Of a stretch of DNA of 64,000 bases, positions 1-11,720 are shown one piece after another; the stretch's first letter is position 1; the number at the start of each line of letters is the position of its first letter. Location of the stretch: positions 57,514,091 through 57,578,090 of the forward strand of contig NC_053044.1 in NCBI RefSeq assembly GCF_003473485.1, read 5' to 3'. The DNA is from Medicago truncatula (Eukaryota; Streptophyta; Magnoliopsida; Fabales; Fabaceae). The notes below the pieces were generated by a model. It was given only the letters and a program-made list of their open reading frames with translations. It was not told the origin of the DNA and searched no databases. The translations under genes were made by a program, and so were the position numbers.

Positions 1-124
1 TTATTAATTATTTCAATACGAGTAACGTTTTAGACCAACTTAAATTTTTTAAAACATTAGAATAAACATGAGAGTCAAAACATCAAATTAAGCCCAAAAA
101 AGTTTGAATATACTGTTTTGCATA

Positions 125-748
125 AGAGATTAATTAGAATAGGCTCTCAGACTATATATATTTTACAACGTCAACCAATTCAAATCAATGTTTTTAACAC
201 ATCATCACAAATGAATTAAAATGGAAAAATCCAAATCAAATCTCTAATAACCGCTTTAGTTCTTTATTTTCGGTATTGATTAATAGCTTCTCCCTCATGA
301 TTTTGTTCTTCGCCAGCATCTATCTTACCTTCAATGAAAATATGTTAATTTTGTTCTTTGCCATCAAATTATATTTTTGGAGAAATTTCTTCAATTAGTG
401 AAAAAATTCTGCATCATTGTTATTCAATATGCAAGTTAATTAAGAAATTATTAATCTTGCTAACACTTTCATGTGTGCACGTGGATAAAGTTATGGGGGG
501 ATGAAGTTATTCAAACACAGAACAAAATAATGGGAGATGAAGTTGTCCAAACTGCAAATAACAAAATCAAGGACGACAATAGTTATTATCAATCAATACC
601 AAAAACAAAGGAAGGTGTGACAAAATGGTTATTAAAGATTTGATTTGGATTTTTCTATTTTAATTAACTTGTACTGATGTGTCAAAAATATTGATTTTAA
701 TTGGTTGACATTGTAAAATAGATATACTCTATTCTAATTAATCTCTTT
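125..748. mobile_element. Foldback-type MITE with long terminal inverted repeats
   Basis: The stretch at about 125-300 reappears as an imperfect reverse complement at about 560-748, so the two arms could pair over more than 150 bases. The outer arm begins AGAGATTAATTAGAAT on the left and ends ATTCTAATTAATCTCT on the right. The centre has no coding potential. Long arms with no ORF fit a non-autonomous foldback/MITE element; the superfamily is not clear. The motif AGAGATTAATTAGA occurs once more just outside the right arm, at about 754-767. Confidence 0.75.
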
Positions 749-1692
749 GAATAGAGATTAATTAGATACTATTTGGCCCATATTTTTTTTTCTTCAGATT
801 CTCTACATTTTTAAGGAGAAGTTAGGCGAAACACAATATCAATAAAGTACTTTTGGAAAAAAGTATTTTTTCTAGAATGCATAAAATTGAATAAAATGAG
901 CTTTAACCAAAAGTTGTTGAATGCTACTTCAAAAAACTATTTCTCTGCAATTTATTTCACAAACACATCACTTCAACTCAACCTGACAACATTTTCTTTT
1001 ATTTTTTAATATTTTTTCTTTTATTTTTTAATATTATATTTCAATTTGTTTTTATTTTATTTTATATTTTGAACCGGTCCATATAATTTTTTTTGAAGGA
1101 GGGTCCATTTAATTTTATTATCTATTTTTGAACAAATTTTATTATCTTTCGATCACTTATATATTTAATTTCAATATTGTTCGATTATCACAACCTCGCA
1201 AATATTTTTATTCATGTTGACATTGAATGACAACAAATATTTTTATTCCCTTTCTTCAACCTCACACACCCACACACACATTAGCATTTAGGGTAATACT
1301 TTATGTCCGTATGTTTGTTTTTTTGTTATGCTAATGCATATAATTTTTTTCGTGTTGTGTAATGCGTATAATTATTTTTATAAAATTTTGATTTTAATTA
1401 ATAGTACAAGTATAGATGCCTAAAAAAATTATACTTATATATATTTTACAAATTTATATTGTAACAAACTATGCATATCTTTTTCTTATTTAAAAAACTA
1501 AACATATCTTTTTCAATGACACCAACAATGTAACAAATATAATATCATATAATATAAATTCTTATCTTTTCAAATGACATAAAAAATATGGTATTCTTAT
1601 AACAAAATTTGTTATACAGAATAATTGAAAAAGAAGAAACAAACTATTCATAATATTTTAAACATTTTATTTATTTATTATGCTAATTCATA
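749..1692. other. AT-rich intergenic DNA
   Basis: Very AT-rich sequence with homopolymer runs and no open frame of note. I see no gene or RNA here. Confidence 0.6.
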
Positions 1693-1714
1693 ATAAATTC
1701 AAAGTTTTGTCATC

Positions 1715-1796
1715 GTGAGCTTAGCTCAGTTGATATAGACAATGCATAAATGTATGCAAGGTCCCGGGTTCGAACCCCTGACACCACAAAAAAAAT
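1715..1796 (+). mobile_element. Short tRNA-derived SINE with target duplication
   Basis: An RNA polymerase III box A (TAGCTCAGTTG, about 1722) and box B (GGTTCGAACCC, about 1767) lie in a short unit that ends in an A-rich tail. The unit is flanked by a near-perfect 18-base duplication, ATAAATTCAAAGTTTTGT at about 1693-1710 and the same with one change at about 1797-1814. The ends cannot pair as a tRNA acceptor stem, so this is a retroposed SINE and not a working tRNA gene. Confidence 0.75.
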
Positions 1797-1977
1797 AATA
1801 AATTTAAAGTTTTGTACAATATTTTGTCAAACAACTTTTAACTTAAAAATAACTTTATAACTAAAAAAAAATAAACAAACCAAACAACTTTAGCTTAGCT
1901 TTTTTCTTAAAGGACTTTATTTTAACTTTGTTTTAAAGTAGTTTTTAGACCGAAAAAAAGTCTGGTCAAACGGTACC

Positions 1978-2075
1978 TTAGAATAGACTCTGAGACTATA
2001 TATACTTTACAACGTCAACCAATTAAAATCAATGTTTTTAATACATCATCACAAATGAATTAAAATGGAAAAAAA
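1978..2075. repeat. Partial second copy of the 125-748 MITE arm
   Basis: About 100 bases match the left arm at about 137-235 almost base for base, including ACAACGTCAACCAATT and CATCATCACAAATGAATT. Only one arm is present, so this is a half-element or a truncated copy. It ends about 175 bases upstream of the WOX13-like start codon and so lies in the likely promoter region. Confidence 0.75.
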
Positions 2076-2249
2076 AATAAAAAAAATTGTACTACCTTGT
2101 GTTTTGTTGTTGACTTTTGCTTTATTTGATATAAAGAAAAGAAAAAGAGAGGAAGAATGGCGGGATTAGCGGAGAGAGGGTAATGAAATTGCGCAAGTAA
2201 GAGACAAACAAAAAGATAGGAAGTGTGGCTTGTTGAGTTGCAAAGAGAA

Positions 2250-4410
2250 ATGGAGGCAGAGCATGAGAACAGTGGAGGAGGAGGAGGACTTTATGTGAAA
2301 GTTATTATGACCGATGAACAAATGGAACTTTTAAGACAACAAATATCTGTCTACACCACCATTTCTGACCAACTTGTTGAGATGCATAAATCCATTACCA
2401 CTCAACATGACCTCGCTGGTAAACTACTACTATTTTCTTTCTTTCTTTGCAATCTCTCTCTGTTTTTTTTTTAGTAAGTTTAGTTAGAATTGCATGTTGT
2501 AGTTTGTTATAGATTAGATAGTTGCAAGTTGGTTACGATTAATTGCAAGTTTGTTAATATTAGTAAATTTAGTTAAAATTGATTGATATGTATAGAAAAC
2601 TTATTGCAGCTTATATCATATGTCTATGAATTAGTTATCTATGTTATTATAATATAAAGAGAATACATTATTTTAGTTTGACTCACGTTTTCTCTTTCAC
2701 TTACACCCTTATGCAAATTTGCCTATATGAATGTTATATTAGTGTGTTATTAAAAAAATAAGAATTTATATTATATTTGTTATATAGTTGATGTCATTGA
2801 AAAAGATAATAATAGTTTGCGTGCAAAATTTCTAATCAAAATTTCATTTTTGTTAAGAGGAAAAAACAAGATTTTATAAAAATTATTGTTCGTAATTTAT
2901 ATGCATTAGCGCAATAAAAAGAGCAGTAACACAAGTTAAACTATTTTCATATAATTTATAAGTTGTTTCATCAGCTCTCCTAGAGAGCTTATGGAAATAA
3001 GAAGAAAACAACTTATGATTTTCAAATAAGTTGTTTCATTAGTACTTCAAAAAAGTGTCACAAGTGTTTATGTGAGTTGATAAGTTCAAATGAGTTTATC
3101 CAAACATGTCCAAAATATATCCTGCACTCACTAGAACCAATTTTTGTCCTCTCGATTCCAAAAAATCAATTTTTCTGTTCGACGAGTTCTACAATGTTTC
3201 TGAGCAGTAGATTTGCATTGTTTGTATTGAATACCGAAAAATCATCGTACATTATTGTTAGTTGCTTTACTTAATTATCTTACCAATTAAACCTTTAGTG
3301 TTTTTTTTTATAGATTTGCATTATTTGTCTTGAATACTGAAAGATTATAATACATTATTGTTTATCTCACCTTAAAAAAATAGAGAAAATTAAACCTTGA
3401 GTGTTTTTTTTTATAGGCGAATATTAGTGGTTATGTTCATTTTCATTGTTCAAACCTAGTACCTTCAGTGTCCCTTGGCTCATCAACCGAGGTACTTATT
3501 TAGGACTAGACCTTGATTGATTTAGCGCTTGTCAATGTTATTGAATGTTCAGGACTGAGACTTGGTAATTTGTACTGTGATCCACTGATGATGGCTTGCT
3601 CTGGACACAAGATAACTTCGAGGCAGCGTTGGACTCCAATGCCTATCCAGCTTCAAATACTCGAGCGTATTTTCGATGAAGGCAATGGCACTCCCACCAA
3701 ACAGAAGATCAAAGACATAACCATTGAACTAGGGCAACACGGTCAAATATCCGAGACTAATGTTTATAATTGGTTCCAGAACAGAAGAGCACGTTCAAAG
3801 CGCAAGCAATCATCAGTTCCTGCAGGAAATCATGCAGAGCCAGAGGCAGACACAGAAGTTGAGTCTCCAAAAGAGAACAAAACATGTGAAGAAAGCGATC
3901 AAGTTCAGTTCTTTGAGAGTTTATCACCTCATCGGGTCAAGGATATGTACCTTCAGAGTCCTGACATAGGTATTAATCTTAACTTCTATGAATACTCACT
4001 AACTAGGTAATTCCCTTTTGTATTAAACTAGTTTTTGAGAACATGTACATTGCACATGAAGAAATCTGTGTAAGGAATCCATGTTCGATACGATTGACAA
4101 TTCTCTGTGTTCAGTTAGGGGAAGTTAATAAATGATATAATTATCTTAAGTGCTCATGTCTCATTATGTTCGATATGATTCAAGTTCAATCTATCATTAT
4201 GTTTCTTCCATTTGTTGTTTACAATTGAATGATTGGCTCATGTGGGCTTATATATGTGTACAATTAGCTATAAAACCTGGTTAAATAAACAGCCATACTT
4301 CGTTTTAGGCATTAAATTTATATGACATTAAGTTGTTTGTTTATGCAGGATTTGAGCACTTGTTGGGAAAAATTGAAGTTGCAGGCTGCTATAATTCTTA
4401 CTTTCTTTGA
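2250..4410 (+). CDS. WOX13: WUSCHEL-related homeobox protein, WOX13 (ancient) clade
   Basis: A nuclear homeodomain transcription factor. Exons read as 2250-2418, 3553-3969 and 4349-4410, giving 215 aa with consistent phases. Residues about 20-57 carry the TDEQME...LVEMHK...HDLAG block typical of WOX13, followed by LYCDPL. The WOX homeodomain spans about 76-140, with helix-3 [16 protein letters not shown]. The C terminus HLLGKIE...YNSY also resembles WOX13 proteins. There is no WUS box, as expected for this clade. The start is the first ATG in the frame, preceded by a purine-rich leader; glycine runs follow it. If intron 2 is retained, the frame instead ends at 4010 with a different tail. WOX13-type genes are broadly expressed and act in fruit, root and regeneration in Arabidopsis; the role here is inferred. 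Confidence 0.88.
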
Positions 4411-7400
4411 TAATTGACTGGTTGATGACAGAATTCTAGGAGTGATCTATTAGGAGTATCCATCCAAAAATGTTGATGAACCACTAATGAAGTGGCATAT
4501 ATATATATATATATATTGTTGTCTTAATGAGATGCTTTACAAATCTTACTTTTGATCAGCTATCACTGTGATTTGATCAGACTTCAATGTTATAATACTA
4601 TCTTATCAGGCTTGTCATCCATGTTACCATAGAATGTAATATCTTATCAGGCTTCAATCTTCATCAAAATGTTGTGGCTTTGTCTCATTTGTTTATGTTT
4701 AGACTAAGTATACATTTGGTATGGGTATGGCGTTGCGTTTAGCAAAATTGCGGCAAAATGTGAAAGCTGTGCATATGGAAGGCAAGAAATCAAGGTATCG
4801 TATGAGGTAACCAGAAAAATTATTTTCTGGTTATAAAGTTTGATTATATGACTTCACTACCACCATAGAGTATCCAGAAAAATCCTACAAATTTTGGCTT
4901 CAATCATTGTGAATGACGACATACAACCCCAACCATTTTGCTAATACATACCAATCATGATATCATTATTGTTAGGCAAGTGTATAACATGGTAGGATCA
5001 CTTCATTGTACTCTATTTCAGAAAAACAGAACCACCCTATTGAAAATTCAAACAACTAAGCCTATACAAAATGTAAGTTGAAGAATGGTATTGAAAGCAA
5101 TAACAAATTGTAGCTATGAATGACTTGTTTGTGATGTGACTAACTACAGATCCATTAACTTTTTTCTTTCATTTCAAACTAGTAGTAATAATTTTATCTT
5201 GTATTCATGTATTTTTAATAATTTATATAATACTTTTTCCTTGATAGCTTATTTTAATTGTATGTAAAAATTTATAGTGTTAATTTGAAGGGCTGATGAT
5301 GTATCTGTTGAGTCGAGGATTGTAAGCATGTGTTGAAATCCAAGCATTTAATCAACCATAGTTCTTCGTCCTCCTCTTCTGCAGATTTTGAAATTTCAAT
5401 AGGGAGTTTGGAGGAAGATTTCGAAGATGCAAACGGGAACAAAGAAGCAAGGATGACTAGTGACAGAGTCTGTTTGTCTTAGTTGAGCAACTTCAGACTA
5501 ATCAACATAGTTTCAACCTCCGTAAATTAATAGGGTATAAATACCACAAAACATGTATTAAATTAATATCTATTAGAGATAAATACCACAAAAATATTCC
5601 TGCAAAAGTAGAGAATGTTTATCGTAACTTACAAAGTGCAACGTCATAGATAACAAAATAAATTATAAAATTGACCAACTTTTTGAGTTAAGTCCCATGA
5701 ACATTTGGTATTGGAGATTAAAAATATCTTTTCTACTTCTGATATATCTGCAATTGATAATATATGATAAGTCGATAACTAAAGGGGAAGTTTAAATAAA
5801 TAAATAAAAAAAAAGAAAAGAAGGGATTCTTGCAAATAAAACTTATCAGGAGGTCCATTTTTTTTAAAACCGTATAACCAAGTACGTGTACAAATGAGAG
5901 CTTGCACAATTTCGATGAGTAAGCAATTCCTATACTTGTGCAAGATACTACGACCAAAAACCACCGTTGTGATTGGAATGCTTAAAATGGAAATCAAACA
6001 CTATTTAACTTCCAGTATTGAAGAATATCTACATCATCATCATCATCTATAAGACACTCTTCATCAAAGTATATTTTAAGTTCAGACTTACAATCATTTG
6101 AAATCTTTTGTATCTTTTCTTCACGGTATTCCTATTGAGACGTGCGGAAACTATTCAAATTAGGCATCAAGCAAACTAGCCAAACGGTGGGAAATGTTTC
6201 TTACTAGCTAATCAAACTTAATGAGCAATTCAGTACCTAATAGATTAATTATAAGTATACAAGGCGGTGCTGTAAATTAATGAATAAGTCTCGTGCTTCT
6301 CAACTGATCTTCTAGCTAGTGATATCTTGATTTAATTTCTAATTATAGCAACCGAAACATATAACTCAAACTGATCAATAAGCACTATATCATTAATCTT
6401 TTTGAAAACTATTATAGCATTAATCTTATAACAAGAGTTTGAGAAGATACATACTAATTGCAATTTGCAAGCAAAAGAAGAAAAAAGTTATCAATGAGAC
6501 ATATCGTATAACACCAGTGGGGAATAAGTCAATCAAATAAAGTTATATTTCTTATGTATATATAAGACAAATCATGATACTAATTTATACACAATGTGAT
6601 AAAATATGATAATGAACAGTTAGCAATTGGCTAATGGACACTTTCTCTATCATTGAGTTATCAATTCCAACCAATACTTGAAATTCTAGGCAAATCTGGA
6701 TTGCTTCTGTATTGCTGACATGTTTTTCTGATACCACATTTCCAGCATCATCGCCTTAATTGCCCTTTTCTTTCACATTATGTCTCCATCATTTGATGCC
6801 GTTACAATGTTAGTTTAAGTAACTTGATTCTACAGAATTATAAAGGTATGAAATGTTAATAAAAAAAAAAAACAATTATTCTTTATATGATTATTTGTGT
6901 ATATTTTATTGATAATTTACTACTATTTGTATTCTCCTTAAACAAGTTGTTGGATTCAAGCAAATCGAAAAATCATGTAACATGAGTAGGCTCACATCAA
7001 ATTTTTGGTTGTTGGAAGTGGAAGGCTCTTAAGGATGTTACTTTTTTACCAAAGCTAAAAGGTAATATATGAGCTGATCAAAAAGTTGTGCTGAAAAGAG
7101 TACAACAATGTAACTGAAATACCAGCTAACTAAGAGCAATTTCAAAATGTGTGTCGATTTGTAGCACATTGTGGGCTGAAAATAGTTCAGCAAAGTAACT
7201 GTCACAAATTACTTATAGTTTCCTTTCTCTATACTTAATTATTATTCTCACAAAGAACAATTGATCAGATACTTAATTTCTGAGGCCTGCTCCTGGTTAG
7301 AAATGGACTCAAGCTAGCATACCTTTTACCATCTTTACTCTTATGTCTCAACATAATTAAATCAGTTTACTATTTTTGCTAATTCTAATCATCAATTTAA

Positions 7401-7510
7401 AAATAAATACCAAACGAAATCCATTACATAATAATTTTACTTTCTAAAACATAGGAAAAATAACATTTAAATCTAAAGTTGATAATTTTACTTGAGTACT
7501 ATTATAAGGT
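4411..7510. other. Intergenic region between WOX13-like and the EAR-motif gene
   Basis: Three kilobases of AT-rich DNA with a short (AT)n tract at about 4498-4518, just past the WOX stop. A short exon-like piece lies near 5383-5480 (possible acceptor TTCTGCAG followed by about 30 codons), but I found no partner exon and do not call it a gene. Nothing else is supported. Confidence 0.5.
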
Positions 7511-9216
7511 TTAAATAAGTTTCCGAGTCGAATTCACATCACACCTCCTAATGTGTTGAGCTGATCTTGCCAACCATTGAAAAGAGGCCACATTGATCGA
7601 CTCTTCCACTGGTAGATTCAGATCCGGAAGAGCTATTGGACCATTATTGTTGATATTTTGGCCCCATGCAGTAGAAGAGAATCCCACATAAAATGACGTT
7701 GTTTGATGAACAACACCCTTGCCTTTATGCATTTGGGAAGACCCATAATTCCGATTCTGATGATGACTCTGAAACTTTTGTTGTTGTTTCTTATTCATTG
7801 CATTTTCAGCCTTACTCTGACGTAGCTGCAAATAAATGACAATTTTTATTAGGAAATTGTTTGTTAGATATTTCAAAGGTTTGTACTCCTTGAGAGTGAT
7901 AGAAATAAGAGAAAGTGATTGAGGTGTCCAAATATCATTGTTGTTTTCATAAACCAATAGACAAAAACAAAGTTCTTTCTCCTAATACAAAGGAAAATTA
8001 TAATGAGAAGAAAAGGAGATTAATTAGTGATACCTACCTCTTGCTTCTTTGCATTCAACCACAAATTGTCATACTGCATCCTTTCAAAGTCTTGCTTCAC
8101 CTTTCCTATATCCTGTTTGGTTTTACAAAGATTAATTAAAATTGTTTGGAAAAATAATATCAAGAAGAATATGAGATAAAAAGAAAGAAAGAAAGAAAAA
8201 AAAAAAAAAAAAAAGCAGCAAAACCAAATTCAAGCGGCGAAAAAAATACATGAAAAAAGTCAAAAATAAAGAAGCAAACCAAAATTAAGCTTACTTGAAT
8301 GATTGCATTTTTGTTATTTGTCAACTCATGTATAGTATTAAGAGTTGATTCTCCTTGCTTTTGAAAAAAAAAAAAAAAACCCTAAAAATCAAATAAGACA
8401 TACCTAAAAAGAGAAAATTAAATGGTAAACTTGATAAAGAAACGTGATGAGTAAGAAAGGTAAACAAGAATACCAATTTCACCGAAGGTTTTCGTTTTGA
8501 AAGTTTTGGTGTTTCAAAATTCGAAATCTCAGCTTTAACTGCGACAGCATTAATATCATGACTTTTGGGAGCATATTTCCCTTTCGAACTTTTTACAGCA
8601 GCCGGAGATAAAGGAGGGGTTTCTGGAGCCTCAACTTTGACAGCAGCGGCCCCTTTAACAGCACGGCCACCACAGCCCTTTCCCAAAGCAGGAGTGCTCG
8701 AAACAGACAAAGCGGCTGTGCTGGCATAAACAACGCGAAGGGAATGCTTTTTTGGAGGAGGTTTCTCAGCGGTACCATTAACATTACGACATGGGCGCTT
8801 TTTTGGAGAAGTTTGTGATGTTAATGGTGTTTCTTTTTTCTTTTGACACAAGAAACAAACCCTAAAGATCAGAAATCACACATAACAGAAAACTGCTTAA
8901 GAAAATTGAGCAACAAAGGAAAATATTTTCATACTTTTTTGAGAGAAGGTTTCTTGTTTGAACTTCGTTTGAGTTTAGCGTCTGATTCAGTTGCAGAACT
9001 GCAAGCCTCAACTTTGACAACCGTGTCGGAACCAGCATTAACAGCACGGTAGTTTTGAGTTGCTGGAGAAGGAGAAGCTGTTCTTTTTCTCTTGCAACCC
9101 CAACTGAATGGTATACTACTTAACAAACCGACATGACAGTGAAAATCAAGAATGATTTCAGCGACTTCCATCTCGCTCTTTGACCACTCTAAAGAAGAAG
9201 AAGTTTCTGTTTTCAT
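7511..9216 (-). CDS. Uncharacterised coiled-coil protein with EAR-like DLNLP motif
   Basis: Five exons on the minus strand, all joined in phase 0: 9216-8935, 8839-8474, 8357-8295, 8112-8038 and 7825-7511, giving 366 aa. The N terminus has an acidic/hydrophobic segment (EVAEIILDFHCHV, from about residue 17) and then a basic KRKR cluster. The middle is rich in Lys, Pro, Ser and Ala, with repeated VKVEA / VKAEI blocks. The two short exons plus the start of the last encode a charged helix (QDFERMQYDNLWLNAKKQ) likely to form a coiled coil. Near the C terminus, ALPDLNLPVEE matches the DLNxP/LxLxL form of the EAR repression motif, which recruits TOPLESS-type corepressors. Basic clusters suggest a nuclear protein. 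I do not recognise the family; a repressor or adaptor role is inference from the motif alone. Confidence 0.7.
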
Positions 9217-9738
9217 TGTGCTTTATCTCTCTGTCTTTTCATCTTTCTGTTTAATGAATGAGTGAATCAATGGAGTGTTGTTAATATATGAAAAAGTTTA
9301 AGCTATGAATTTGTTGAAAGTGTGTGTGACTCAGAGAGTGTGAATGTGAATATTTATAGACGATAGAGAAAAACAAAATTTGTGTGTCTGTCGCTCCTTC
9401 AAATCAACTGAAGGAATTTCTAAATCAACATTGTTGTCTCTTGAGGTAGGGTTTATTTATAAGGACATTGCATAATATATGCAGAACGGGAGTTTGAACC
9501 CCGAACACTCTATTTATACACTTTAAAAAAATGTATTTCTAACCTCTATATTACGACAAAAAAAATACCTCTTGACAAAAAAAAAAAACCAAGCAATATA
9601 TACCATGAAAAATAACCAAACAATTGGACCGAAGTAATTAATGAGTCTCCAAAGATGAATTGTTCGGAAGAATCTAAATTTGATTTTTAACTGTAACAAA
9701 TTTTCGTAAAGAAATAGTTTTTGTTTTTTTACGAATGG

Positions 9739-9793
<55 letters not shown>

Positions 9794-10337
9794 TATTCTA
9801 AAAATATAAATATAGCACAATACTCGTACCAAAAAATAATGTAGAATAATACCAAACTTTTGTTTTAAACATGCTTTTCATCGTGTTTTAGATGCAATAA
9901 TGCTGAATTGGTCAGGTATTTTAATTGTTCTTTCAAACTAACTTCTAAATAATTTGGATAGCATGTTTAGGCTGTATGGAAAACTCTAAATGATCATGTC
10001 TAAGGTAGGAAGGATATAATTTCCTTTGTTCTTATTGAGCATATTTAACTTTTCGTGCAATGGTGGTTAAAATTATCATAGGGTTTCTTTTCGACTTCAG
10101 TAGTCACTGGTGCACCAATCTATTGAGTTGTTAGTCACTCAAATATTTGGGTATCTTGAAGTTTATAAAGCTCATGGGTTCATGATATTTGGTTGTTTTT
10201 TAGATTTTCACAAGATTTTTATCGTGATATTGTTTTGACCTTTTTGCGAATATCTTGTGTCTGTTTAACTATTTTCTTTGGCCTTTTTAGAAAGAAAAAA
10301 AAAAAAAATCATATTATTTAGAAAAATGATCATGATT
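9217..10337. other. Intergenic: 5' flank of the EAR-motif gene, SINE relic, (AT)n tract
   Basis: The first 150 bases are the leader and promoter side of the minus-strand gene. At about 9443-9510 there is a worn tRNA-SINE relic (GGACATTGCATAATATATGC, then GTTTGAACCCCGAACAC). A long (AT)n microsatellite occupies about 9739-9787. No gene is seen. Confidence 0.6.
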
Positions 10338-11320
10338 AAAGGTGTTTGCGGTGCAGTTTGATTCGATTTTGAGGTTAAAAGTCATCCGAACCGTAAGATA
10401 AAAAAGTATGCGGTTTGGTTTGGTTCGGTTGACTTTTAAAATAAAATCCGAACCAAACCAAACCAAAACAATGATGTTTGAATTGGATCTGCTGTTGTGA
10501 TTTTTTTTAGACAATACTCCCTCTGTCCTGAATTAGCTGAGCCATTTTTTCATTTCACACATATTAAGACAAATGTATAAATGAAGGAGAGAGAAAAATA
10601 GTTTTAAATGTTTTTGTTAAGTATTGGTGCATTCTCCACTATCATAAATGCAAAGTGAAATATATTGAATTGGAAGTTGTGAAAGTAGTATTGATTAGAG
10701 TTATAAAAGGAAAAAAGTAATTAATTTATATTGAAAAGTGAAATGACTAAGTTATTTTGGGACACTTTTTTTTTAAAATGACTTAGTTATCGTGGGACGG
10801 AGGGAGTAATTTTTTTGTTTTCAACATTAAAATCAAATTAAAAAGTTAAACCATAACATATTTTTAATAATGTTTTAAATTTCATCAAATATTACAAAAT
10901 TTTATTTTCATCCAACAATGTTCTCAACTACGTATACCAAATTAAAACTTGGACAAAAAGTAATCCAACCCAGTAAGAAATACAAAAGACTAAATTTTTT
11001 ATCATTCTCTAAGAGTTCAAGTAGCACATAAATACATTTTTAAAAGAAAAAGCAAATAAGAAACTTAACCAGAGAAAAAATATGTCATATTATTAAAGTT
11101 TCCATTGAGTTTCTATGAATATTATTCTAGGTACATGTATTTAATTAGCGTTTTTCTTATATTGCGGTTTGGTTTGGTTAGTAAAATCAAAACCACAAAC
11201 CGAATCAAACCCTGTTGAATAAAAAAATGATATGAATATATCCGAATCAAATGTGGTTTCCATTTAGATTGATTCGATTTACGGTTTTTTTATTGGATTG
11301 GTTCGATTTTGAACACCTTT
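10338..11320. mobile_element. hAT-like non-autonomous element, interrupted by a Stowaway MITE
   Basis: The left end AAAGGTGTTTGCGG and right end GAACACCTTT are inverted copies. Both subterminal regions are built of GGTTTGGTTCGGTT / AACCAAACC motifs in opposite orientation (about 10355-10465 and 11163-11310). This layout is usual for hAT-related MITEs. No transposase frame is present. A clean 8-base target duplication could not be read, so the exact ends are provisional. Confidence 0.55.
10517..10806. mobile_element. Stowaway (Tc1/mariner) MITE
   Basis: The ends CTCCCTCTGTCC and GGGACGGAGGGAG are the classic Stowaway terminal inverted repeats, and the element is flanked by TA dinucleotides at 10515-10516 and 10807-10808. 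It is about 290 bases, non-coding, and lies inside the larger hAT-like repeat. Confidence 0.85.
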
Positions 11321-11720
11321 TCACAAAATTGATTATGATTAGTATAGCATTTTTCTTACAAAATTATATGTAAAATTGTATTATTGCTATATTTTACTTG
11401 ATTACTTTTTAGGGGTATAAACGGGGATTTATTATTCTTTTACTTACTTTATGATATAGGTAGATGCATGAAATAAAATGATGATGAGGATGAAGTTGGT
11501 CCGTTGAGGCACAGCCTGTGTGTTTACTGTCGTTGGAATATCATCAGAAAAAAAAAAAGGCACATCTCGCCGGAAAATTCCAAAACCATAAATCACTATT
11601 TCAAATCCCTTAAATTCAACAATTTTCATTTATAAATTTCGTTTCCCTCTCTTCTTCTTCCACAATCCAAATCCCTAACCGCTTCGACTTGGTTCCGTTG
11701 CACGCGATCTAGGTGCAAAA

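Noticed and set aside
1715-1790. A tRNA gene, because boxes A and B are good
   Set aside because: The ends do not pair as an acceptor stem, and the unit has an A tail and an 18-base target duplication, so it is a SINE.
5383-5480. A possible exon of about 30 codons after TTCTGCAG
   Set aside because: No partner exon in phase was found and the peptide resembles nothing I know.
5733-5997. Minus-strand frames upstream of the EAR-motif gene
   Set aside because: They are short, overlapping and hydrophobic from T-rich DNA, with no recognisable motif.
9739-9787. A regulatory AT-rich site
   Set aside because: It is a plain (AT)n microsatellite.
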